From Burhinus oedicnemus (Eukaryota; Chordata; Aves; Charadriiformes; Burhinidae), in the NCBI GenBank assembly GCA_008921705.1, contig VFFE01007767.1:3036258-3100257 (forward strand): a DNA stretch of 64,000 nucleotides, written 5' to 3'. Below the pieces are notes generated by a model. The model worked only from the letters and a program-made list of their open reading frames with translations, did not search any database and was not told the DNA's origin. Within the stretch, counting starts at the first letter, position 1. Every line of letters starts with the position of its first letter. This document shows positions 28,001 through 37,500 of the stretch, one piece after another. Position numbers and translations under genes: made by a program.

Positions 28001-31000
28001 AATCTGCTATGGAAAGCTACTGTCCTGTAGTCCGTAGCAGGGGGCTGTACTCTGTTGACTTCAGTGGCAGCCAACAGCAATGCTTAGGAAGGCAGGTAGA
28101 ACTTCTGTTCTCCCATCTCATGTAGCCTGTATTCCCTGGTCACACTGCTGTAGCCAGCATTTGTGTGTTCGCGTATACCCCAAACTGGTCTGTGGTTCTG
28201 AAGTGTCCCAAGTGCCAGGCACATCTCAGGCAAAATATGTTGTTTGCCTCTCTGCCTCACTATGTGTCTTTGGACGCTAAATAAAACAGTGTATGTTGTG
28301 TGCTAGCATAGTATCATTATGTTTGAAAGATGAAGGTTGTTGCTTTATTCAGAAGTACCATATCACTACACAACTCAATATTTTGTATTATATATTTTGG
28401 GTATCTGTATTTTGGATTATAGATGGACTGTTTTCTTTTTTTTTTTTCTTAAAAAAATATTAATTCAACATAAAATTTTGGAGAAACTGACTTGCAAAGA
28501 ATACTATAACATTTAAATTTAATTGGATTGACTAGAGGTCCTTTATCTGACTGACCGTGTATAGCATATGTGCAGGTACGTGGCAGAAGTTGATATATCA
28601 AATGTTGCTTTCAAGTCTTGCATAGTTTATGAAATCCATTAACAGAAGAAATAGATTACCATTTAGCCATCTCCCAACTTTCTGGTAGATCATATTTGCC
28701 AAGTAGAACACTATACCTTATACTATGTAGAGTAGATCTCTCTCTCTACTCTCTTTCCATTTAGTTAAATCTCAGCGTGACTGAGGGCTGCAGTATCCTT
28801 GAGCAGTGTGAAGCCCAAACTCCTCCTCTGCTATGGACAGCAGATGAAGTGAGGAGAGACAGTAACTTACTCCACTTTACATCTCTCTCCGCTGAGCACT
28901 TACAGCTACAAGATTTGGTTTATCTCTTTATTGACTTCCATGTTAATCCTTCAGCAAACACAGACTGCAGTTTGAATGATCAAAACGGTACTTTGGATTA
29001 AATATGCTGAACAACATGCAGGCACAAACATAAAACACAAGAACTTCAGACCATCTTTTGTCATCCCTTGAAGCCTAAATAGCCCTAGTAAATTCAGTAC
29101 ACTGCAGAATTTGTCTTACTTCTCTGTCAATTGTGTGATTTGCAGGCATGGCAATAAAAATAATTTATTCTATTTCTTACCATATTCATAGAACCTCTTT
29201 GCTAATCAGAAACGTACACATTAAGATTAACATCATCACTGTGTTTAGACTTCTGTTGTAGACAGGTAAGGGTTCACTAGCATCCAAGAAGTGCTAATTC
29301 CAAGACTGGAACTTTACTGGATCTCAGAACTGTAAATTATAATAGAGCTAAGGCAGCCATTAAGGTTTACAAATGTATGTATCTAGGCACCAAACACTAT
29401 CTACTACTTTGACATGTACAGCTTCCAAAAATCCTAGACTAAACTGGAGAGTTTATTTAATCCTCATCAGACTACACAGGGTTGGGGATTTTTTCATAAT
29501 TAAACCCACAAATTTGTCCTTTGGTCTCACATTCACTTACTCCATTTGACAGTACTAGGTTATTTATGCATATTCCTTACAAACACAGTAATGGTCGGCA
29601 GACGTGTTGCAGAGTTTTAACTTAGCCAGCTAGCAGATCTTCACTAATCTGAGAATACGGTGAGGTTCACAAATTTTCCATGATTCCGGAAGGGGGAGAA
29701 GTTTTAGAGCTGTTAGCTTACTTACTAAAGAAAATGGATCAACCTCTCTGTAAGACTTCAAACCTTCAGCTGTCATGACTCGTGTTGATATGAAACTATG
29801 GCACTTTTAATCTTTAGCCTAAAGGAAAAAAACCCATGCAATAAAAACTGAGAATGTAGCAATACTACAGCTCACTACAAACTTCAAAATGCTGTTATGA
29901 AAGACAGGTATTTAAACAACGGAAGGCCAGAGGGTGGGCTTAACTATGCCAGTTTGATTTCTGCTTAGCTTCCCTTCCAAAGCCAGCTCCCCTTCTGTAT
30001 TCCTGTGTCAGCCTTAATGGTCCCCTTCTGTAATCACCATTTACAATAGTCTGAAGAAAAAGGTCTTCATTTGTCACCAGCTTTACACACTCTGATAATT
30101 TCTGTCATATGTCTTCGTAATTCTGCCACTTCCACTTCCTGTAGGATTGTCAGCTACAAACATGGAGGCATGTGCACAGGTATTAGTTTTAATGTAAGGT
30201 ACCTTGTTTATTTTCCTTTGGTAATGAACTGAATACAAAAACTCACAAAATAAGCCTGAAGTAGAAAACAGACATCCTCATGGATTTTACTGAATTACAT
30301 ATAAAAAACGTGTAACAAGTGGTCCTTTGGTGGAAGTTGTAAAGATGTTTTTATAGCCTTTTTCTTAGTTTGCTATTCCCTGATCTGGTTAATATCACAG
30401 AAATGTAACACTCTTCCCTCTGTCATAGGTGCTGTTCAGTCAAACGGACAGATTCCCCAAATTGTTCGTCGTTCCAGTGCAGAGCTTCCAGAGACTCAGA
30501 AGAAAGCGAATACATCAGAGGTACAGGTCAGCAGTTACTAGCAGTGCACTAGTTAAATGTCACCTGTGAACCAGTTCTTCAAGTTTGTTTTTCTTCACCC
30601 ACTGTCTTCCCCCCTCAAAGTGCCAGTGCACTGTTGTGACAAGGATTTGGCTCCTGGGCAAAGTGGCTGATTTGCTGCCCCTCCTCATGCTCTACACACT
30701 GCAAATGATGTGCCTCTTGCACAGAAGCAAGGAGCCGCTGATGGGAGATGAAGGCACAGCCATCTGCCACTTTCATTCTTCAGAACAAATAGCTGTAAGT
30801 TCACGTAGCAGGAATAGGAGTGTGCTTACTGGGACAGTCTCAAAGAGTCTGTGCTGTCAGAACCTCAGTGCCGTCTTTTGTCTCTGCCAGAAAACAGGTC
30901 TTGCCTTAGTAACACAAAGAATACAGTAGTGTTTTCAGCAGGGAACACTGTGCACAGCTGAAGATGAGTGTGTAAGAAAAGAGAGAGTGTGAAGAAGTAA

Positions 31001-33430
31001 GGGAAAAACATTACATGTTTTCATTAGATCCTACATGCATTCCTTGGTTAAGCTCCAAATTTTTTCTACTTGCACCAACTCTGGCTGTGAAAATATCAGT
31101 AGGGTACAGTATGAGGACTTCAAAAACATCCTGCAGAACTAAAAAAAGCAACTGCATTTGTTTGCAGTTCATTATTCAATCCCTCCATCATGCATAAAGT
31201 GCACAGGACAAGTGAAATTAAATTCCTAGGATTTTGCTGTCACCTGCGTTATGTGTCCTACGCTTCTTGTTTCTGTCTTTGAGTTCCTCCTTTAAAAAGA
31301 TCTGTTTCTCTGTTCTGAACCTCACTTCCTCTGGAGTAGATCACATTCTCAGAACTCAGCCAGTGGTTCCCTCCTCCTATGTCTCGTTTACTTCCGTCTT
31401 TGTAGGCAAGGAGAGTGAGGAAGAGAAGGCGTGAGTGTTATACTTAACTCATGCCAGAATTAGTACTGCTGACTGCAGGGTTGCAGAGCACTTTTCTCTA
31501 GCAGAAGCAGAAGCCGCCTTCATCTCACAACTTCTACAAGCCTGGGACCAAAGGATCAAGCTGAAGTCTTTCAGGGTGTACTGTGCTACAGTTAGAGCGC
31601 TAAGATAGCTGAATCTAAACTGATAAATTAGCATAACTAGAAATTAATGTATTACAAAGCAGTCTTCTCCACAGGTTTACAAGAATAGATAGCATGTTTG
31701 TGTAGTAACTGTCAACAGCTATCAGTTACTACCTGAAAAAAAAAAGAAGAGCAAATTGTATTCAGGTATCACCAAATGGGCTTTATTTATCTTCAGAGTG
31801 TTGACTAGCAAACACAATTTAAAAGAAAAGCCACCTAAAATTTTGTCAAAATAAACATCTCCATAATGAACTGCCATCCTACATTTTCTTTCTCTTAACT
31901 TGTATGATGGATTGATTAATTTTTCCTTCAAAAAAGTTGTCAGAGGGTTTGAACGTCTCGTGACCTTGCAAACATGGCTAGAAGTTAGTGGCTTCATGGA
32001 CCTGTTTGTCGCACTATTGATTCAAAAGTGGAGGAGGCATGTGCATGTGCCTCACCTGGCAGGCAGAAGACACCCTCCCCCAGGCTTGTCAGTGGCCCTT
32101 GCCAGGACACCGATGGAGCATCTTTCCCCTGCTGTGCACTGCACAGAATCGTGACAGACAGTCTTCCCAAGTGCCACTGTTCACAGTGCTTTGCAGTGCT
32201 CTCCCTCCCGCACAGGGGGGGCCCAGTGCACTACCCTGCGGGTGAATGCATGTCACACTATGCTGCAGAGTGCTGGGCACAGTGAACCCAGACACGTAAA
32301 CTTTAAATTCCCAAATCTCTCCACTTTCTTCCTGGTTCACTGCTGTTGTGCCTAATGAGTTTGGCAGAGATAAGTGACTAGCTTTATCCAGAGATCCAGC
32401 TCTGGATTTCCAGTTAGAATGGGAGATGGAGATACAATGGGGACAAGAGCCAAAACTACATCTGCTTTTTATGATCTCAAATCTTGCTCGGTATTTTTGG
32501 ATGTAAAAATACAGCACAGATATTTTTTTTCTTTTACGTCTTTATGTTCTCAGGGAATGAACAGCAGGGTGGAACATCAAGAAAGTGTCTTTATATGTCT
32601 TACTAACTGCAATTCTTTGAAATTTAAAATCACTCATTTTCTGTGGACAGCACTCAAAGAAGCACTATGAATAGTGTCAACGTGGAGGTTTCCACTGTCA
32701 AAGCTCTGTGGGCAGCTCCAGAAAGAAAACAAAATACTCTTTGCACTCTTCAGGCAAAATGTACTCTACATCATTTCACTGTCTGTCTGCTGCACAATTC
32801 TTGTATATTTTCACATCTGTTTGCTGTTCTTCAGCAGTGGCACTAATTTACACATGCACTAACTATGTCTTGTCCTTTTATTCCTTCTGCTTATTAAAGG
32901 CTAAGTCAAATAACGTCAGTGCGCCTGGCCTGGCACAGTCAGTGATGAGGCCACAGAAATACCAGAGCAAGAGGAACTCGCTGCAGCCTCCTCCTCCTCC
33001 TGAAAGGCGGTCATCTGCTATTGCCGTTTCACCAATTCTACCCTCCAAAGTGAAACGAGACAGCGGCATTTTCCTAACAGATCCAGACAGCTTTCCAGCA
33101 CCACCACCTACATTGAAGATTGATTTTCCACCACCACCACCATCTGATTTCTGTGAACCTCCTCCTGATTTTGTGCCTCCACCACCACCAGCCTCCAGCA
33201 GCACCAATGGAGACCTGCCATTACCCCCTCCACCTCCACCTGTCTCCGGTAAGCCACCACCTCCGACAAAGAAACCTGTGCCACTTCCTTCGAAAAGGCC
33301 AGAAAACACAGGACAAGCTGGAGAGCCACGGTCAGCTGGGCCACCTCCGACTGGGGGTGGAGGCAGGCAAGCAGATTTCATGTCTGACCTAATGAAAGCT
33401 CTTGAGAAGAAAAGGGGCAGCAGCTCCTGA
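6950..33430 (+). CDS. APBB1IP: APBB1IP (RIAM), 3' part of the coding region, 7 exons
   Basis: This is the Rap1-GTP-interacting adaptor that links active Rap1 to talin and integrin activation and to Ena/VASP and profilin-driven actin assembly at the leading edge (family knowledge). Joining 6950-7024, 8365-8508, 11974-12084, 25361-25459, 26408-26525, 30429-30520 and 32900-33430 gives 389 residues and a TGA with no frame break. In order it encodes the end of the RA-PH linker (local residues 1-25), the PH domain (about 36-143), a Ser/Gln-rich linker, and a proline-rich tail with FPPPPP (local 289) and [11 protein letters not shown]. It ends in [15 protein letters not shown]. The related lamellipodin (RAPH1) has a much longer tail after PH, and this C-terminus matches RIAM as I remember it. 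The human protein is about 666 aa, so roughly 275 N-terminal residues, including the talin-binding helix and RA domain, are encoded upstream of the window. No promoter is visible. Confidence 0.95.
7025..8364 (+). other. APBB1IP: APBB1IP intron a1-a2
   Basis: This 1.3-kb intron has GT-AG ends. Nothing beyond low-complexity AT-rich sequence was recognised. Confidence 0.85.
8365..8508 (+). CDS. APBB1IP: APBB1IP exon a2: first half of PH domain
   Basis: This is a 144-nt exon, phase 0 to 0, with acceptor ttgcacag and donor AAG|gtcagg. It encodes [20 protein letters not shown] and continues through [18 protein letters not shown] to KGKTK. This covers the first strands of the PH beta-barrel and its basic phosphoinositide-facing loop. 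It is almost identical to my memory of human RIAM. Confidence 0.96.
8509..11973 (+). other. APBB1IP: APBB1IP intron a2-a3
   Basis: This 3.5-kb intron has GT-AG ends. It includes a T-run near 9226-9239 and a 13-bp exact tandem duplication at 10524-10549. No transposon was recognised. Confidence 0.85.
10524..10549. repeat. 13-bp tandem duplication
   Basis: The unit ctgggcgtacctt occurs twice in direct succession without mismatch. Confidence 0.85.
11974..12084 (+). CDS. APBB1IP: APBB1IP exon a3: middle of PH domain
   Basis: This is a 111-nt exon, phase 0 to 0, with acceptor tcatttgtag and donor AAG|gtaata. It encodes 37 residues beginning [19 protein letters not shown] and ending DYCFVLK, the central PH strands conserved in the RIAM/lamellipodin (MRL) family. 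Confidence 0.96.
20470..20545 (-). repeat. possible ancient amniote interspersed-repeat fragment
   Basis: The reverse complement holds the phrases cccactgaagttgatggg and tttggatcagg. Phrases like these recur in old repeats scattered through bird, turtle and crocodile genomes, but I cannot assign a family by eye. Confidence 0.3.
21020..21950 (+). mobile_element. degenerate CR1-like LINE remnant
   Basis: Phrases typical of the CR1 reverse-transcriptase 3' region appear in order but with many changes: ggaagcttgctgatgatgc, a cagttctggtcctctcatct stretch, a ggctggaaaagagacaactt block, and a gcagacctgggaaaattggt segment. Reading frames are broken throughout, so it is a dead old copy on the + strand. 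The boundaries are approximate. It lies in APBB1IP intron a3-a4. Confidence 0.6.
23870..24273 (+). mobile_element. CR1 LINE, 5'-truncated 3' end
   Basis: It shows gagaagaggctgagagacct, tgtttagcctggagaagaga, cactggaacaggctgcccag, gaggtggtggagtctccaac, ttggactagatgatctccag and ends ccaacccctgtgattctgtga. This is the order of a CR1 3' terminus, where the usual end repeats ATTCTATGA-like octamers. There is no intact reading frame. It lies sense to APBB1IP inside the a3-a4 intron, and the 5' boundary is approximate. Confidence 0.92.
25361..25459 (+). CDS. APBB1IP: APBB1IP exon a4: end of PH domain
   Basis: This is a 99-nt exon, phase 0 to 0, with acceptor tatctttcag and donor AAG|gtgaga. It encodes [18 protein letters not shown] through [11 protein letters not shown], which includes the PH C-terminal helix with its conserved Trp. 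A 13.3-kb intron separates it from the previous exon. Confidence 0.96.
25460..26407 (+). other. APBB1IP: APBB1IP intron a4-a5
   Basis: This 0.95-kb intron has GT-AG ends and nothing further recognised inside. Confidence 0.85.
26408..26525 (+). CDS. APBB1IP: APBB1IP exon a5: post-PH segment
   Basis: This is a 118-nt exon, phase 0 to 1, with acceptor tgttttgcag and donor GCAG|gtacca. It encodes [17 protein letters not shown], the helix following the PH domain, then SSRWANQG and a short Ala/Pro linker. Its last base joins the next exon to form a Gly codon. Confidence 0.94.
26526..30428 (+). other. APBB1IP: APBB1IP intron a5-a6
   Basis: This 3.9-kb intron has GT-AG ends. A short gttgacttcagtgg phrase near 28057 may be another trace of an ancient repeat. 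A T-run lies near 28436-28448. No gene was recognised. Confidence 0.85.
30429..30520 (+). CDS. APBB1IP: APBB1IP exon a6: linker exon
   Basis: This is a 92-nt exon, phase 1 to 0, with acceptor ctgtcatag and donor GAG|gtacag. It encodes [20 protein letters not shown] and ends KANTSE. NGQIPQ is shared with human RIAM. A second GT six bases downstream (gtacag|gtcagc) could add Val-Gln in frame. The linker is the least conserved part of the protein. Confidence 0.88.
30521..32899 (+). other. APBB1IP: APBB1IP intron a6-a7
   Basis: This 2.4-kb intron has GT-AG ends and a strong pyrimidine tract before the acceptor. The 32.0-32.3 kb part is noticeably richer in G and C than its surroundings, but no feature was recognised there. 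Confidence 0.85.
32900..33430 (+). CDS. APBB1IP: APBB1IP exon a7: proline-rich tail and stop
   Basis: This is the 531-nt terminal coding exon, phase 0, with acceptor tgcttattaaag and TGA at 33428-33430. It encodes a Lys/Arg/Ser-rich start, then proline runs ([49 protein letters not shown]) and the C-terminus [18 protein letters not shown]. In this family FPPPP-type motifs bind Ena/VASP EVH1 domains and the polyproline runs bind profilin. The frame stays open upstream to 32708, but that part is intron: 32900 is the strong acceptor that continues the protein. Confidence 0.95.
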   Translation, partial: AKSNNVSAPGLAQSVMRPQKYQSKRNSLQPPPPPERRSSAIAVSPILPSKVKRDSGIFLTDPDSFPAPPPTLKIDFPPPPPSDFCEPPPDFVPPPPPASSSTNGDLPLPPPPPPVSGKPPPPTKKPVPLPSKRPENTGQAGEPRSAGPPPTGGGGRQADFMSDLMKALEKKRGSSS

Positions 33431-33875
33431 ACTCTGGGAGCAGGTGGACTCTGAGTCATAGCTGTTTTTTGTGAGGCATCATGGAAGGTCATGCTGAATC
33501 AGGCTCCTCCAGGACGAACTCTCCTTCAGAGTTCCTCCTGGGGGTTTCAAGAAGTAAGGTGGGGTACCCTCAGTCCCCCACTTTGTCCCTATAACCTGCT
33601 TCTCCCCCCACCATTAACTACCGTTCCAGCATCAGACCAAGGTAAGAATTGCCTGTAGAGCCCATCAGGACAGCCAGGGATGGTGGAGCAGCACTTGCAG
33701 AGCCGGCCAGCGAGTGAAATACATCTTCTGTGGCTGCCTCTCTAGTAGAATTGGAGCGGAAGGAAAAAATACAACAGTGTTCTCCTGTGAATTTTGAGAA
33801 GTGGGAAGATCCCTTTTCACAGAATTCTCCTTAAAGGTTCTTTATCAGAAAACCCCCAATTGTGGGGGGATTTTC

Positions 33876-33881
33876 AATAAA
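33876..33881 (+). terminator. proximal AATAAA poly(A) signal
   Basis: AATAAA lies 446 nt after the stop. A CCCCC/GGGGG inverted repeat (33853-33868) sits directly upstream, and a T-run/A-run follows. Confidence 0.45.
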
Positions 33882-34315
33882 AAGACCCCATTTTTTTAAA
33901 AAAAACCCTTTTCTTAAAAAGTAAAACCTCAGCTAGGTTATTCTGACATGCATTGCAGGACCAGGGCTGTTTCCAGACAGTGTCACCCCAAATGTTATAC
34001 ACTCCTGCTTCCATATGCAACTCCAGTCATACCTGTCAGTGCTCACAGTTGCTGCCTTTAAATCTCGTTTATTTTGTTAATCTTAGACAAATTAAAAATT
34101 TTATTTTGAAATCATGTATGCTTCCCTTGGTAAGCAGGGACTTTTTTCCTGTTGGTTAACATTTGTCTTCAAATTGTACCTAGAAATCATGTCTTCTGAA
34201 GGACTTTGTAATTACATTGTACCTGATGTGAATGCCTCCTCCTACATTTTTTTCATCTGTTCTCCCATTTTAATTCTCCGTTGTTCATTTAGGCAGCATT
34301 CATTATTCGTTCTCA

Positions 34316-34321
34316 AATAAA
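34316..34321 (+). terminator. middle AATAAA poly(A) signal
   Basis: AATAAA lies in ctcaaataaaaatag, about 0.9 kb after the stop, followed within 30 nt by T-rich and TG-containing sequence. Confidence 0.45.
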
Positions 34322-34555
34322 AATAGTTTCTATTTTATATCTGCACAAAGTGTCATAGTTAACGAACAGGCATTTTGCTGGCAATTGGTACCACTTCAAA
34401 TATTTTAAAGAGTTTTTGCCTATACCTTCTAGTCTTTATTTTTATTTCTTCCAGTCTTTGCCTTTTCTCAAGCATATGATCTTCTAAGATATCGTAAATA
34501 ACGTATTTCTGTATTTTGCAATACAAAAAGGATCAAAAGCAAAGTGTGTGGTCTA

Positions 34556-34561
34556 AATAAA
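34556..34561 (+). terminator. distal AATAAA poly(A) signal
   Basis: AATAAA lies in gtctaaataaatagatag, about 1.1 kb after the stop, with a GTGTGTGG element just upstream. Confidence 0.35.
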
Positions 34562-34580
34562 TAGATAGACATAAAAGCAG

Positions 34581-37500
34581 CTGACAGAGTAGGGGGCGAG
34601 AGCGCTGCTGTTTGTCAAAATGGGAGTCCTAGGTCCAGAAGTGGTGGTGGCAGGCAAGGGAAGGACAAGCTGGTGGCAGTGCCACGGCCTGGGAAAGTTT
34701 TGGGTCATCTAGTCTTATTTTTGGCCTCAGGTTGGTTTGTTAATACCCATGTACCTGCGTAACAGCCTAGCAGAAATACGAAGGCTATAACCACGTCTTT
34801 ATAGAGTGCCTTTCCTTTTGAAATAACTACTTTTTTTTTTTAAAAAAAGCTGAAAACACTAATGAGGTTATAAACCACGTGCATTTCTTCCTGCCACTGA
34901 AATGATTTTGCATTAAACACTGGTAAAGCCCACAGCTGTGTCATCTCTGGTGGAGGCAGACCAATAAATGCATCCGTGTGTGGGCACAGGCGGTTGTGGT
35001 TAACACTCCTCCCTGGTTTTGAACTTGAAAAAAATGTAAAAGCATTTTACTTACAAGGTTTTACAATATAGTGTGTGTGAGAGATGCTAAGAGTGAGATA
35101 TGTATCTGCAGAGGTGGCAAAGAGCGAGGGCATTGCCTGCAGGGGCCACCATTTGGGCACAGGCAAGGAGCATTGTAAGTCTGTTGATGGGACAGTTTAA
35201 ATGAGGCTCATCCCCTTCCCACCCCCACACCTGTATGTCACACCACACGTTCCTGTGTTGACCCCGCTCCCCAGTGGAGTCTTTGGTTTAGGTGAATTAT
35301 ATGACCAATCGGGAAGAGGTAGGGGACTTTTTTGGCTTTCCAAGGTCATGCAGGTATATCAGGCTACGTCAATGAAAACACTTGGTAGAGTCTGAAAGTG
35401 CAACACTAACCGAGGCGGTTGCTGGCTGTTACAGCCCCACTTCACCTAAGTGTTGTAGACCCTTATCTTCCACGTTTTCCACAAGTTCACAGCACAAAGA
35501 ACCACCCTTTTATCTGAGTATGGATGACCATGCTGGCTGGCCTGTCTCGCTTTTGTTCAGATGGTGCCTACTACATTTGCACATTTTGGTGGCTGCATGG
35601 GCATAGTCCCCCACAAGATGGCAAAGACCAGGACTTTGCTCTGATAAAGCACAAACCGCGAGCATTCAGTATCGGGGAGCCAGACCCCTGACAAGATGGA
35701 GCGATGCAAGGCAAAACGTGCCTGTTAGCACTAGGAGGAGCGGGCAGTACCTGGTTGCAGCAGTAGGAGTGAAGGACAGGCTTTTGGAAGGAGCCGGTGC
35801 GGAGGGTGGTGATGGACACAAGAGGAACTTGGGGATGCACAGAAGGTGTTTCAGGACAGGGATGCTTCAGCCAGGGAAGTGCCAGATGAGTCACTAAAAA
35901 AAGTTTATGTGACATGCCACAACTTAATTTCCTCTCAGTTGAGACAAGCTGAAGCTAAGGGATGTTCTTCCTGCAGTAATCATGCCCATCCTTGGAGTTA
36001 CTCAGGTGTAGCCATGGGACAGCCACTCCCTGTTTGCTCCTTCCTTTCTTTGGTTTGTCAGCAGCGTAAGCCTTGGAAGAGTAAGTGATGGTCAGATCAT
36101 GGATATCGGGACGGGGGAATGTCTTAAAACTGCTGTTAACCATTTGTTTGCTGCGCAGCCTATGCCTGAGGAGCAAGCATTGCTAGCAAGATGCTACAAC
36201 TTGTACACCTGTGTCTCTACTGCTAAACAAAAGAGGATGAGGATGTGAGCTTGAGCGCTGGCTTAGTGCTCACCCATGCTGCCGAAGTGGGCCTAAGCAC
36301 AGTCCCAGGTGCAATTCAAGGAACTGCCGAGGCCCGGCACCAGAAGACAACACAGACACGTCTAAAGCAGGTTTCACTCCCCAGAGAGCCCTGGCAGTGC
36401 GGCTGTGGCCAGTAAGGGTACCAGTTCATGGGCCAAGGGACTAGTTCTTGTCCCTTTTACTTACCAATATAGACAGAGCCCATGCAACTCTTACTGGTCT
36501 TCTAGCTCCCTTGCTTTCACTGAAGTGAGCAAAAAGCTCTCACCAAGAGAACTATGTTCACCACTAACACAAATGTTACCTAGAAATTTTGAATTGACAT
36601 GCTACAACATTCAAAAGGTATCTCATCCTCTCCAAACAGCCAAAGTGAGAAATGCTCTTGAGAGCACTGCAAGGCTCATAAGCTTAGTATAAGCTTTAGT
36701 TCCAAGTGCAGGAGAAAAAACACTAACTAGCTAAAAGTAGGAGAGTTAAAACTAGGGCTTTAAAAAAAAAAAAAAAAAAAGGATTAATGTTTCCCAGTTG
36801 TCTTCCATATGTAATTCAGGTAAGCATTACACAGAATCATGGAATGATAAAGAGCTGGATGTCATTTTCTGACAAGGTATTAGGAGTGCACATCTTTGAC
36901 ACACTTAGGTGACACCAGCTGTCTGCTATCCAACTATTTTTAAAACAAATTAATTTTGTTTTATGAAATATATACCCAGCATCAAAATAAAGCAGAATAT
37001 GTCCGTAGAAAAATGCTGCACAATAAGGTCGTCTCTCTGAATTCACAAAGCGCTAAGACTTCTACATGGCTTCCCCAGCATTCACTCTTCTCACCTCACC
37101 GCTCAGCCTCCTGCTCGATTTCCTCCCTTCTCTTTTGTTACAGCACAATAAATGCCATTTTATACATTTTACATCTGCAGTCAATCATAATTCATGCACT
37201 TAATCTTACACAAAAGAAAAAGCTGAGCTTTCTTTGAAACAAAAAGAATCAAAGCCTACAGAAAACTCCAGGAATCAATTAAAATGCTGTGATGATTAGA
37301 CCTCTATCAACTATTTTGTGTATGTACACGGTTGCATTGAATTTCTGAAATATAAGTATTCAAACTCTCCATTCAAAGAACAGAGCTACCATCTTAATGA
37401 TACACAATTATCTGGCTTTATTTGGTACAAAAAAAGATGCTGCAAAATACAAAAAGATCTTCCTTTCCGAGACTGTAAATCAAAGTATTTCTAAAGAATA

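Larger units (their letters stand above)
33431..34580 (+). other. APBB1IP: APBB1IP 3' UTR (extent inferred)
   Basis: Non-coding sequence follows the stop and ends at one or more poly(A) sites. AATAAA occurs at 33876-33881, 34316-34321 and 34556-34561. Which of these is used cannot be read from the sequence. Confidence 0.55.

Noticed and set aside
32708..32899. Upstream extension of the 240-codon open frame that ends at 33430
   Set aside because: It precedes a clear pyrimidine-rich acceptor at 32900, and the exon a6 frame joins exactly there. The extension is intron.
32878..33492. 204-codon antisense frame opposite the proline-rich exon
   Set aside because: Its Gly-rich sequence is the mirror of proline codons (CCN to NGG) in APBB1IP exon a7, an antisense shadow.
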